64,000 nucleotides of DNA from Nitzschia sp. pyKryTriq1 (Eukaryota; Bacillariophyta; Bacillariophyceae; Bacillariales; Bacillariaceae): the NCBI GenBank assembly GCA_956465555.1, contig OY101121.1, positions 1,016,722-1,080,721 of the forward strand, in the 5' to 3' direction. Each line of letters begins with the position of its first letter. The stretch's first letter is position 1. Made by a program: the position numbers and the translations under genes. The notes beneath the pieces are model-generated. The model was not told the DNA's origin. It did no database searches and saw only the letters and a program-made list of their open reading frames with translations. Shown here piece by piece: positions 50,708 to 60,312 of this stretch.

Positions 50708-53700
50708 ATGCCCAACAACAAACCATACAATGCCTTGACGGACGACGACGACATTCACGAGGCCGAAGTGACTGTCGGCATGAAGTTGCGCGATTCCACA
50801 GTGACAAAAGTGAGGGTGGAAGTGACAGAGTCGGAAGATCGCTACAGAATTAAGAAATTCATACATTTGCTCAATGGCATTGAAATTATCAGTACATACA
50901 TCAAGACCACCGAAGAAGAACTCTCTGAGCTGGAGAAAGTGGGAGAAATTTCCCTGATGCCGTTCGAGTTGGAGAAATTAAAGGCCGCCCAGCCCGTAAA
51001 GGATGACTCGGAGGCACGCGCTAAGGCCCGAGCCGCCATGGCCCAACGTAAAGCATCGCCCACCAAAAAGCCTAAACCAAAAGCTCCACCTCCGCCGCCA
51101 CCCAAACCAACAACCTTTACCATCCATGTTAAAATGCCCGACGGAACGACCTTGGATATACCCGATGTAAAAGCGGACGATACAGTCTTAGATATCAAGA
51201 AAATGATTAAAGACAAGGAGAATATTCCTATAATCGAGCAGTCGCTCTTTCATAAAGGTGAACCATTGGATGACAAGCCAGACTCGACAATGAACGATCA
51301 TGGCATCCAGGAAGGATCTGTTCTAGATTTGAAGGAAGCACCGTTTGCCATTCAAATAAACAAACCCGATGGATCTACTATTGCCCTTCCAGGGGTCAAA
51401 TCGACCGACACCGTATTGGATATTAAAAAGAAGATCGAAGATCGAGATGGTATTCCTATGGACGAACAGTCCCTCTTTCATAAAGGCCGGCCGTTGGATG
51501 ACAAGCCAGACTCGACGATGAAAGACCACGGTATCAAGAATGGCTCTATTTTGGATTTGAAGGAAGCACCGTTTACCATCAAAGTCAGCAAGCCCGATGG
51601 CTCTACTGTTACCGTCCCAGGGGTCAGATCGACCGACACCGTATTGGATATTAAAAAGAAGATCGAAGATCGAGATGGTATTCCTACGGACGAACAGTCC
51701 CTCTTTCACAAAGGGCAACCACTGGATGACAGGCCAGACTCGACGATGAAGGACCACGGTATCAAGAATGGCTATGTTTTGGATTTGAAGGAAGCACCGT
51801 TTACCATCAAAGTCAGCAAGCCCGACGGATCTACTATTGCCCTTCCAGGGGTCAAATCGACCGACACCGTATTGGATATTAAAAAGAAGATCAAGGATCA
51901 GGAGGGTATTCCTATTGACGAACAGTCCCTCTTTCACAAAGGGCAACCACTGGATGACAGGCCAGACTCGACGATGAAGGACCACGGTATCAAGAATGGC
52001 TATGTTTTGGATTTGAAGGAAGCACCGTTTACCATCAAAGTCAGCAAGCCCGACGGATCTACTATTGCCCTTCCAGGGGTCAAATCGACCGACACCGTAT
52101 TGGATATTAAAAAGAAGATCAAGGATCAGGAGGGTATTCCTATTGACGAACAGTCCCTCTTTCACAAAGGGCAACCACTGGATGACAGGCCAGACTCGAC
52201 GATGAAGGACCACGGTATCAAGAATGGCTATGTTTTGGATTTGAAGGAAGCACCGTTTACCATCAAAGTCAGCAAGCCCGACGGATCTACTGTTACCGTC
52301 CCAGGGATCAAATCGACCGACACCGTATTGGATATTAAAAAGAAGATCGAAGATCGAGATGGTATTCCTATTGACGAACAGTCCCTCTTTCATAAAGGCC
52401 GGCCGTTGGATGACAGGCCAGACTCGACGATGAAGGACCATGGTATCAAGAATGGCTCTATTTTGGATTTGAAGGAACTAAACTTTACAATTATGATTAA
52501 TAAGCCCGTTGGAGAGACATTAACTATTCCAGGCGTCAAATCGACCGACACCGTATTGGACATAAAAAAGAAAGTCAAAGATCGAGAAGGCATTCCGATC
52601 GACGAGCAGTGGCTTTTTTATAACGACAAGAAATTGGACAATCCCACCGAAACCATGAAGGAGAATGCTATCTCGGAGGGTTCAATCCTCGACTTGGTAC
52701 AACCAACATTCACTATCAAAGTCGACAAACCGGATGGCACCAAAATCGCTATTCCAAACGTGAGACCCGATGATACCGTACTGGATATTAAGAAGAAGAT
52801 CGAAGATCAAGAGGGCATACCAGTCAAGGGTCAGTGGCTTTTTTATAACGACAAACCGTTGGACGAACCCGATGTTACCATGGATGACCTCGGTATCAAA
52901 GATGGTTCGACCTTGCAATTGGAACCCATGAAAATCACAGTTCGGACACCTGATGGGCGAAAAATTCCCTTGACAGTCGAACCTTCGACTTCGATTCATG
53001 CAGTGAAAGAAATGGTGGTCGATTCTGAAGCGGGTAGTCTTCCGTCAGTTGACGATGTTCGACTATCGTTTCAGAACATAGACTTATCGGACCCTGCTAC
53101 TAGTCTGGAAGACTACAATATCTCCAACGGATCTGTTTTGGATCTGGCTAAAATGCAAGTCCGTGTTCGTAAACCAAATGGAGAGGTGTTTACTATCACT
53201 GCGTTACCACTGGATACAGTCAAAATTTTGAAGCAGAAGATTGAATCTCAGAAAAGGATTCCCATCAACGAACACAAACTTTTGTTTAACGAAAATCTCC
53301 TTGAGGACACGCCAACGCTCAATGCCTACGGTATTCAGCATGGGTCAACACTAGACTTGGATGATACCATTCGAATCAAAGTCCGACACCAAGACGGCGG
53401 TGAAACGAAGCTCATACCATTGGATATCAAACCAAAGGATACCATCGAAGATATTAAAAAGCGACTAGAAGACACGACCGGCATCCCCGCTGCTGATCAA
53501 CTTCTCGCGAACAACGGCGTTACCTTGGACGATGACAAGGAGGTGTCGAACTCTGGAATAAAAGATGACTGCATACTCGATCTCTCGTCCTTGCAAAAGC
53601 AAATGCAGATCCATATTAAGAAGGAATGGGATGGAAAGCAATTTACCTTGGACGTCGAAAAGAACGACTCCATACCTTCTATTCAGGAGAGAATAGAAGA

Positions 53701-54181
53701 GCATGAAGGGGTGCCGAAAGGCCAACAGCACTTGGACTATGCCGGGTTGTCACTACTAGATGAAGTTGACAGCATCCGCAAGACTTTGTATGATTTCGGA
53801 ATCAGACATGATTCGGTATTGAAGTTAGAGAAGATGAAGATCTACGTGCGGAGTCCAACTGGTAAATTCACTCTATCCGAAAACGTCGAACGAAACACGC
53901 CTCTCATGTGTATCAGGGATATGATAGAGAAAAAGTCCAAAATCCCACCAAAAGATCAAAGCCTGTCCTTTGGAAAAGTAAAACTCGATGATGGAGGCAA
54001 GACCCTCGCAGATTATGAAATTCAACACAAATGCACGATTACCCTCGAACAAGCAAATGCAAATGAACCAGAATACGACGTTCAGCTGGGTGACTGGCAA
54101 AGCTCATTTGGCTTTGTTGGGAAGGATGGAGTCAAACGAGAAGGCAAACGAAAGAAGAAGAAACCAGGCATGGAATACTGA
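50708..54181 (+). CDS. Giant tandem ubiquitin-like-domain protein (13 UBL units)
   Basis: Single-exon, 1157 aa. Residues 1-105 form an unrecognised domain (GMKLRDSTVTKVRVEVTESE...LSELEKVGEISLMPFE), followed by a Lys/Pro linker (about 110-133) and then 13 ubiquitin-like units beginning at about residues 135, 212, 288, 364, 440, 516, 592, 667, 741, 816, 887, 966 and 1043. Units 2-6 repeat every 228 bp exactly (76 codons, the length of ubiquitin). A typical unit reads FTIKVSKPDGSTIALPGVKS, DTVLDIKKKIEDRDGIPIDE, QSLFHKGRPLDDRPDSTMKD, HGIKNGSILDLKE, matching the ubiquitin/UBQLN pattern of 'VxxIKxxIxxxxGIPxxxQxLxxxGxxLxD'. No unit ends in GG, so it is not a polyubiquitin precursor. The last unit is followed by a basic tail. 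Likely a multivalent scaffold; partners unknown. Confidence 0.9.
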   Translation: MPNNKPYNALTDDDDIHEAEVTVGMKLRDSTVTKVRVEVTESEDRYRIKKFIHLLNGIEIISTYIKTTEEELSELEKVGEISLMPFELEKLKAAQPVKDDSEARAKARAAMAQRKASPTKKPKPKAPPPPPPKPTTFTIHVKMPDGTTLDIPDVKADDTVLDIKKMIKDKENIPIIEQSLFHKGEPLDDKPDSTMNDHGIQEGSVLDLKEAPFAIQINKPDGSTIALPGVKSTDTVLDIKKKIEDRDGIPMDEQSLFHKGRPLDDKPDSTMKDHGIKNGSILDLKEAPFTIKVSKPDGSTVTVPGVRSTDTVLDIKKKIEDRDGIPTDEQSLFHKGQPLDDRPDSTMKDHGIKNGYVLDLKEAPFTIKVSKPDGSTIALPGVKSTDTVLDIKKKIKDQEGIPIDEQSLFHKGQPLDDRPDSTMKDHGIKNGYVLDLKEAPFTIKVSKPDGSTIALPGVKSTDTVLDIKKKIKDQEGIPIDEQSLFHKGQPLDDRPDSTMKDHGIKNGYVLDLKEAPFTIKVSKPDGSTVTVPGIKSTDTVLDIKKKIEDRDGIPIDEQSLFHKGRPLDDRPDSTMKDHGIKNGSILDLKELNFTIMINKPVGETLTIPGVKSTDTVLDIKKKVKDREGIPIDEQWLFYNDKKLDNPTETMKENAISEGSILDLVQPTFTIKVDKPDGTKIAIPNVRPDDTVLDIKKKIEDQEGIPVKGQWLFYNDKPLDEPDVTMDDLGIKDGSTLQLEPMKITVRTPDGRKIPLTVEPSTSIHAVKEMVVDSEAGSLPSVDDVRLSFQNIDLSDPATSLEDYNISNGSVLDLAKMQVRVRKPNGEVFTITALPLDTVKILKQKIESQKRIPINEHKLLFNENLLEDTPTLNAYGIQHGSTLDLDDTIRIKVRHQDGGETKLIPLDIKPKDTIEDIKKRLEDTTGIPAADQLLANNGVTLDDDKEVSNSGIKDDCILDLSSLQKQMQIHIKKEWDGKQFTLDVEKNDSIPSIQERIEEHEGVPKGQQHLDYAGLSLLDEVDSIRKTLYDFGIRHDSVLKLEKMKIYVRSPTGKFTLSENVERNTPLMCIRDMIEKKSKIPPKDQSLSFGKVKLDDGGKTLADYEIQHKCTITLEQANANEPEYDVQLGDWQSSFGFVGKDGVKREGKRKKKKPGMEY
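51338..52477 (+). repeat. 228-bp tandem repeat array (UBL units 2-6)
   Basis: Five head-to-tail 228-bp units beginning at GCACCG at 51338, 51566, 51794, 52022 and 52250. Units 51794-52021 and 52022-52249 appear identical at nucleotide level; the others differ by scattered substitutions and short block exchanges (for example GAAGATCGAGAT versus AAGGATCAGGAG), a pattern of unequal exchange or gene conversion. Confidence 0.92.
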
Positions 54182-54345
54182 TCTGATCCTACTGTAGTTG
54201 CATGGATAGCGTAAAAACGGTGTGACGGAGGCCATTAGGCTGTCTTGGATTTATATGTCAATATTAGGTGCTCCAAAACGGAGTGACCAATCATGAACTT
54301 TTACACATAGTAGAGTTTTAGAATTTGGGTGTTCGAAGTGCCCGG

Positions 54346-54350
<5 letters not shown>

Positions 54351-54378
<28 letters not shown>
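54351..54378. repeat. CT dinucleotide microsatellite
   Basis: Fourteen CT units between the stops of the convergent UBL-array and ABCG genes, only 8 bp beyond the ABCG stop codon. Confidence 0.9.
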
Positions 54379-54385
54379 GGATCTG

Positions 54386-56583
54386 CTACTTTTTGCGGGG
54401 CGTGATCCATCCCTTCACGTATGCATTCCGGACGTGGAGCACCAAAAAGCTCAAAAGATGGAGGATGATAGCATAGCACGCAAGAACAATCATGTCATGT
54501 TTGCGATTTACATCCTCAATTTCATAGAATCTCAGGACATCCTCTCCAGTTTCAAAAGGGAAAGAGTCTACAAACTCCAAGCCTGTGAACTCAGTCACCA
54601 TGAACGATCGCCAAGAATATGTGTGAAAAGCAATATTGTACGTCCATCGGAGACGGTTGGGGAACTGAGACGGGACAAGCATGAATCCCATGAAAAGCAT
54701 GAAAAAGCCGAATAATCCTGCGACCAACGCCATTCCAATCACAAAATGGGGCACCACATGGGAAACCAACTGTACCAATGCTTCAGAAGTAGTCAACGCC
54801 AAGAACATATTTAGGAAATACCAAGCAGGGTCCTTGAAATCCAACATGAGAATAATTATCATCGACACCAGTCCAGCCAACAATCCTGCACCTGGAATCG
54901 AAGCCAAACCTTGGGCAATCTGGTAGGAGATTGGATGATAATATTTGTTATGAACTTCCTTGTCAACGATGTCACGCTCCATGACGGTGAAAGGCAAGAC
55001 CGCAACACTCATGAAAATAAAGAAGGCGACGCAGTAAAACAGCACTGCTGACCGACTCAGAATAGATTCGTAATCGTTCTGATTTCCGAGTTGCCAGAAA
55101 AGTGCTCCAACCATTAGGGCTGAAAAATACGGAACGACGTGAGCTTTTAACGATTTCATTCGAAACGAGAGCGACGATTTCACGTTCTTACCGAGCATGC
55201 TATACATGGCAACGCGAGTGAAAAGAATTCCAGGATTGAACCACAAGTTCAAAAAGTAGCGGTAGGTCAATTCAATCACCGCATTCAAGTTGCCCGACCG
55301 CGCGGACAGAGTGGCTGCTTTCCCAGTTACGGCGGCCATGGACTTTGACCTCTCTGCCGATCCCCCAGGTCTAAACGCCACGGACGCACCACCATCTTCT
55401 CCAAGGTGGTGATTGCTTTCCCACTTCTCGTAAAGAGCGGCCCATTCGTCAACAGACTTGGCATGGTCGCGGAACTCGTCATTGACCATCGTGACGTAGT
55501 GATCAGCTGAATTCCAACCGGCGGGGGTTGGGTGACCGTTCTCGGCGAAGAACTCCTCAATATTGATTCGGGCGCCTTCGTACACCACCTTTCCCTTGGA
55601 GACTAGAACTACATTATCAATGCGCTCCCAGATAAACGCAGAAGGCTGGTGGATGGTAAGAATGACACGACGACCGGCAGCACCACGAGCGTAGTTTTTG
55701 AGAAACTCCATGACTTGCAACGCAGACTCCGCGTCGAGGCCCGACGTCGGCTCATCGAGGAAAAGGTTTGCAGGACAGCTAATAGCCTCCAATGCAATGG
55801 ATAAACGACGCTTTTGACCTCCACTCAATCCCTTCAAAAACAAATCACCAACAATAGTATTCGCTTGATCAGTAAGACCCAGCTGGGCAATCAGCTCGTT
55901 GATAGTGCTCTCCAACTCCGCTTTTGGCATGCGCATTCCTGAGAGGCGAACATAATGTTTCAAATAGGATTTCACCGTAAAAAATCCATGAAGACGATCA
56001 TCTTGTGGAACAAACGCCGACAGGCCAGGAAGATATACTGATTTTGATGCGCAAGTACGCGTGTGAGAACAAAGCACTCCTCTACGAGTAAACAATACCT
56101 TCTCTACTGGCTCTTGGAAACTTACTATCGGCAACGGCTCTCGAGTTGACAGACAAAGAGTCTGTCAAGGTGTTCAGCAGCGTACTCTTGCCGGCACCCG
56201 ATGGTCCGAGAATGGCAGTGACGCTTCCTTCAGGAAGAAGAATCTTCATGGAGTCAAGGAGTTTTTTCCCAGCTTTGGTCTCAACCTTTTCGATCAATGC
56301 GTACCCATCGTTCACGTGCGGTTGAAATGTTTCAGAAATGACATAGTGGTCATCCTCAGGCGCCAATTCTTTACCCAACAAGCTGGGGCGTGAGCGATCT
56401 AGCGCCAATTTTTTACCCAACACGCTGGGGCGTGTGGGAAGCTGGTGATGTCAGCAAGACAAACGCGTTGGTCAGTTAGTTCACTTCCTCTGTGTACTTT
56501 CACAACGCCGAACGGCCGAACACATTAATCACCGACTATCTATCTAAATTCGAACTCACCTTCCTGCCCCTTGGTTCGCTCAT
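54386..56583 (-). CDS. ABCG-type half-transporter
   Basis: Three exons: 56583-56560 (8 codons), 56441-56126, 56037-54386 (introns 118 and 88 bp), 663 aa. ABC transporter of the G (White/WBC) subfamily: nucleotide-binding domain first, membrane domain second. Walker A GPSGAGKST (about residues 87-95), LSAFVPQDD, signature LSGGQKRRLSIALE, Walker B NLFLDEPTSGLD, and the H-loop LTIHQPSAFIWE. The C-terminal half has about six TM segments (AVLFYCVAFFIFMSVAVLPF; ALVAGLFGFFMLFMGFMLVP) and the family's YHPISYQIAQGLASIPGAG. As a half-transporter it must dimerise; lipid, sterol or pigment export are family roles. The first exon was chosen because the NBD frame has no ATG upstream of Walker A, and MSEPRGRK with consensus splice sites restores it. 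Confidence 0.88.
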
Positions 56584-58075
56584 CGTTTCAGGAACGTGAA
56601 AATGAATGGAATGACTGTCACAAACAAAAAATAATCTTCTCTCGAGAGATCTGATGGCAAGCAAAATAAATGATGCTCCGAGATACCGCCGGTACGTACC
56701 GGTACCTACTGTCTTCTACAGTATCATTCCTTGGTCTACCGGTACCGGTATCTCTTTTTAGACCGGTTCATGCTTACCGGTACAAGCGTGTACCGGTATC
56801 TGGTATTCTGTACTTGTACCGCCTGTAGATACGCACGGTAGAGAAGAGTTCGCAAACAAAAAGAAAAAGAATCCTCATCAATCAATCATCCGCCATGCAT
56901 GCATGCATGCCGCAAGCAAGATGGTATCGTACAGTGCAGTAGGTCTAAAAATGCACAGCAGGACAGCAAAAATGGGAATGATATAGAAATGTAAACATAC
57001 ACGAGTATTGTATAAAAGGGACCAATAAGTAATATGTACCGAAATGTTTAGAGAAGAACCAGTATCCATAAGGGTAGCCAAAGTTTCGGATTTCGCTTCT
57101 GAAGTTGCGCTAAAAAGTGCGCGAAATGGCTGGCCGGTGCATCGCTTTAGCCAATCAAAATAAAATAGAGTTCGGGCATTCTCAGAATGTGAATCCCCAC
57201 CATTCCGTGGCGTTCTGAAGTACTATTTGATTACTTTGATCAATAAATTTAGACTAATGCGACTTCATCCATCGCGTTCGTTTTCCGTCAACGCTGCTAA
57301 CTACCATGATGGCCATTCTCTGGTAGAGGAGAATCAGATTACCACCAAAATTCAAAGGTTGGTCAAAAAGAGCGGCCGATGAGATGACAAGTTATTGCAA
57401 GAAACTAAAAGGTGAGGGTGAGCAGCAACGGGCAAAAGTGTTCTTTGCAGCCTATCGAGCTGTGTATTGCACGCTGAATAAGGATAAAAGAAAGAGGGAG
57501 GACGACGTTGATTAGCCTGTAGACTACAGTGAACTGTGGGAACTGCGCCATCAGAGCCGTGTAGTCGCCCTCGCTGACGCTGCCCTCCCACTGCGACATG
57601 CTGACAGGACATCAAATCGACAGCAACGTAAGAGTTTCCACTCTTATTTGAAGATGAGGGCCGCCACTAGTCATCGCTCTCTCTCGACTCTCTCTTGCTG
57701 CTCGAGAGTTGGTTCTCTCTCGCTGCTCGAGTGCCGGAGAGATGATTCGCACGGCGGCTTTCAAGACTGCCAGGTCTGTCCCTCCTCCGTCCTTGTTCCC
57801 CGACTACGAGCTCGAGCTCGCTCGGCTCGCAATCAACAATCATCATCTACGTACCGGTATCATCTTCTGACACTACTGTCTGTACGTCCATCGGGCATCC
57901 AAAAATCGCCACGTCGCAATCTCAAATCCAGCCAATCACAACGAACCTTCGCCCGATGTTCCAGTCGTGTGCCGCGGCCAGCTCACGCATAGCAGAGCGC
58001 CCCACCTACATATCCATAATACCGGTGCTGTACGCGTACCGGTATGCGGTACAAGTACTCGTAGCAAAAAGCGCA
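56584..58075. other. Intergenic, TACCGGTA cluster
   Basis: About 1.5 kb between divergent ABCG and bZIP genes. The densest TACCGGTA cluster of the window lies at 56685-56805 (six copies), followed by a GCAT run (56893-56910), and more copies at 57855 and 58018-58045. A minus-strand frame 57599-57405 (64 aa, MSQWEGSVSEGDYTALMAQF...) is not supported by any motif. Confidence 0.6.
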
Positions 58076-58849
58076 ATGAACGAGCAGAAACACCGAACGC
58101 CGAACGCCGAAGAAGTATCATTTCTTGTTTCGCATAAAAAGGAAGCAGCAAGGCTTTCGCTCAACGGAGTGATCCAAACAGCACTCACCATGACACCCAG
58201 TGACAACACTATAGAGACTAGAATCGTTAACGATTCTGCCGCATGTGCCAGGAAAAGACGGATCGAGCTGCGCAACATGCAGCGCTCCGTCAAGAACGAG
58301 GAAGATCTCATTGAAGTCTCTGATGCGAAGAGGGCCCGTTTGGAAGAGTCTCAATTGGATCCTGTCACCTCCAAGCCCAAGCCCTCCATCACTGGAATCA
58401 AGCATCAGCATCGCTACGATCCTGGTGTGAAGTTGTCTCGTGACGAGCTCAAGACATGGCGCAAGGAAGCCCGCCGCGTCCGCAACAGGGAGAGCGCCGC
58501 AGCTTCCCGCAAGCGCAACCGAGAACGCATTGACGAGCTCGAGTCTGAAGTTGATGTCTTACATTCCAAGTACACCGCCGCCTTGCAAAGGATCATTGAA
58601 CTCGAAGCTGCCTCGACCGTGAATGATTCCTTCACACCTGCAGTATTGCGCCAAGATCTCTACGAGCTTTCCACCACCGGAATGCGTCCTGCTTCCCCAG
58701 GTGCGGAGCCCATCAAGACTGTCTCTCCTCCCATGTCTCCTTCCATCGCCTCGCGCAGAGTCAGTGATGTGGATCTACATGCCGAAAATGTCAACAAGAA
58801 GTACCACCACATAATGGAAATGATCTCTCGACCAGCCGTGTCAACATGA
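58076..58849 (+). CDS. bZIP transcription factor (RYDP...WRKEARRVRNRE type)
   Basis: 257 aa from ATG 58076 (a longer frame from ATG 57956 overlaps TACCGGTA-type promoter-like DNA and is less likely). The basic region RKEARRVRNRESAAASRKRN (about residues 127-146) is followed by a short leucine zipper (IDELESEVDVLHSKYTAALQ and RIIELE). A preceding RYDPGVKLSRDELKTW block is shared with the bZIP encoded at 59791-60312. The C-terminus is Ser/Pro-rich (SPPMSPS). A separate plus-strand coding-looking stretch begins at 58909 and may be the true C-terminal exon, since the frame ends early relative to it. Nuclear DNA-binding role is inferred from the family; targets unknown. Confidence 0.88.
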   Translation: MNEQKHRTPNAEEVSFLVSHKKEAARLSLNGVIQTALTMTPSDNTIETRIVNDSAACARKRRIELRNMQRSVKNEEDLIEVSDAKRARLEESQLDPVTSKPKPSITGIKHQHRYDPGVKLSRDELKTWRKEARRVRNRESAAASRKRNRERIDELESEVDVLHSKYTAALQRIIELEAASTVNDSFTPAVLRQDLYELSTTGMRPASPGAEPIKTVSPPMSPSIASRRVSDVDLHAENVNKKYHHIMEMISRPAVST

Positions 58850-58908
58850 TCACCTATCATGGGCGAAAGAACCCTTCTTTCCCCACTTAATTAAATCACC
58901 TTCCAGCA

Positions 58909-59148
58909 GTGAAGATCTCTGGTGATGGTACTTCTGAAGACACTTCGCATTGCAATCCACCCGCGGTTACCTGCATTGGTACTCCGGAGGACTACAACGG
59001 AGCCCCTCACGAGCTTTGCACCGAGGTGAGCAACTCTGACACTCACTCGGACATTGACGAGTCTGAATTGGGCGAATTTCTTCTAGACACATTCGATGCG
59101 ATGGAAGCTCAAGGCAACCTTTTGGCGCAACTCGAAATGCCCATTTGA
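58909..59148 (+). CDS. Probable C-terminal exon of the bZIP gene (acidic tail)
   Basis: A 79-codon open frame without an ATG (begins at GTG 58909), rich in acidic and hydroxyl residues: DTHSDIDESELGEFLLDTFD and a final LLAQLEMPI. This resembles a transcriptional activation tail. An AG sits just upstream (TTCCAGCAG, 58901-58909), so it could be spliced to the bZIP frame. Both candidate acceptors need a phase-1 donor, and none is clear in the last 90 bp of the bZIP frame (a CCAG/GTGCGG at about 58701 would fit). It may alternatively be an independent or decayed piece. Confidence 0.45.
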   Translation: MKISGDGTSEDTSHCNPPAVTCIGTPEDYNGAPHELCTEVSNSDTHSDIDESELGEFLLDTFDAMEAQGNLLAQLEMPI

Positions 59149-59790
59149 TCCTTTCATGAGGGTACTTCTGCATATATACACTTGTTTGCCCTCTTCGCTG
59201 CGGTTCTCTTCAGCAACTTCCACATCCTTGCGTGTTCAATTAGTGTCCGATGACTACCTCGTAACTTTACTAAACTAGTGACGACACATACCTACTTTTT
59301 TCACACACAACATCATGTATAGAGAGCACTTGAGCAGAAATTACTGACGGTACGGAATACGAGAATCGTTCATGTATGTGCCACAGCAGGCTACGCAAGT
59401 AGAGGACTACAGAAATTTGCGATGCATTGCTTCGGCACAGACTACCACAGTTCTGCTAGTTTGCGCTGCTTTTGCTTTGCTAGCCTCTCTACGAGTAATC
59501 TCTCTCGTAGAGAGAGAGACTCTAACTCTAGAGTAGAGTATAACATTATATCATACAGTAGGAATAGGAGTACAATCATACGAGTACTGCATTTGGATCT
59601 AGTAGTATCCGCGGCTTTACAAGTACGCCTACATGGATGATGACTTTTAGCATTGACTGCTTTATTATTTTAAAATCATGACATCGGTGCACACTTTAAA
59701 CACATCCCCCCATGCTAGAACGATATCCAAACTCACGCCAAAGCGCATGTGAGCTATCTCGATCTGAACGAAACAACAGCTGATCTCGAA
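59149..59790. other. Intergenic between convergent bZIP genes
   Basis: About 640 bp; AGAG/CTCT inverted words at about 59484-59520 form a potential hairpin (CTCTCTACGAG...CTCGTAGAGAG). No gene seen. Confidence 0.5.
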
Positions 59791-60312
59791 TCAGTTCTTA
59801 GGAGCCGCAGCATCGTCTGCTGCGATCGACTGTTGGAGAGCAGCCAACCTCTCCATTGCTTGGCTGTATTTGGTCTTCCATTCTGCGACTTCATCTTCAA
59901 GTTCGTTGATTCTGCTCCGGATTCTTTGGCGACTCGCAGCAGCACTCTCTCGATTTCGAACACGCCTGGCTTCTCTTCTCCAGGCAGCAAGCTGATCCTT
60001 GTCCATAGGAACATCGGGATCATAGCGGATCTGTGTCTTCTTCTTACTATCGTCCGTGTCGCTGTCAATGTCTCTGTCTCGGTCCGGCTTGGAATCGGCA
60101 ATCTTTCGCTTCTTGGGGGGCTTCTTTTCTGGCTTGGAGCCCGCGTCGACGGGTTCTTCGTCCCCTTTCACCGCCGCGGCCTCGCCATCGCCCCTCTGAG
60201 ATTGAATAATCTCCTTACGGCGTTTCCTTGCCTCTGCTGCTCCGCTTGCTGCAGGTGCCATGGCTCCTTTTCCGGATTGAAACAGGTCTACTACGGCAGC
60301 TAAAAGTGGCAT
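59791..60312 (-). CDS. bZIP transcription factor
   Basis: 173 aa from ATG 60312; the frame reaches 60366 but starts there with TTG, and a shorter start at Met36 of that frame (60261) is possible. Layout: hydrophobic start MPLLAAVVDLFQSG, basic linker (KPPKKRKIADSKPDRDRDID, a probable NLS), RYDPDVPMDKDQLAAW, basic region RREARRVRNRESAAASRQRI, then zipper NELEDEVAEWKTKYSQAMER and LAAL. The RYDP(G/D)V...W(K/R)(K/R)EARRVRNRESAAASR block is nearly the same as in the convergent bZIP at 58076, so the two are paralogues. C-terminus short (SIAADDAAAPKN). Confidence 0.88.
   Translation of the reverse strand: MPLLAAVVDLFQSGKGAMAPAASGAAEARKRRKEIIQSQRGDGEAAAVKGDEEPVDAGSKPEKKPPKKRKIADSKPDRDRDIDSDTDDSKKKTQIRYDPDVPMDKDQLAAWRREARRVRNRESAAASRQRIRSRINELEDEVAEWKTKYSQAMERLAALQQSIAADDAAAPKN

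Noticed and set aside
51323-52441. 372-aa minus-strand open frame of near-identical 76-residue units
   Set aside because: It is the antisense shadow of the 228-bp UBL repeat; periodicity and composition mirror the coding strand, and the sense frame is clearly a UBL array.
50708-54181. Polyubiquitin precursor
   Set aside because: Units lack the C-terminal GG and the ubiquitin sequence itself; they are diverged UBL domains on a 76-codon period.
57405-57599. 64-aa minus-strand frame MSQWEGSVSEGDYTALMAQF...
   Set aside because: Protein-like start but too short, no family and no downstream exon evident; recorded in the intergenic entry.
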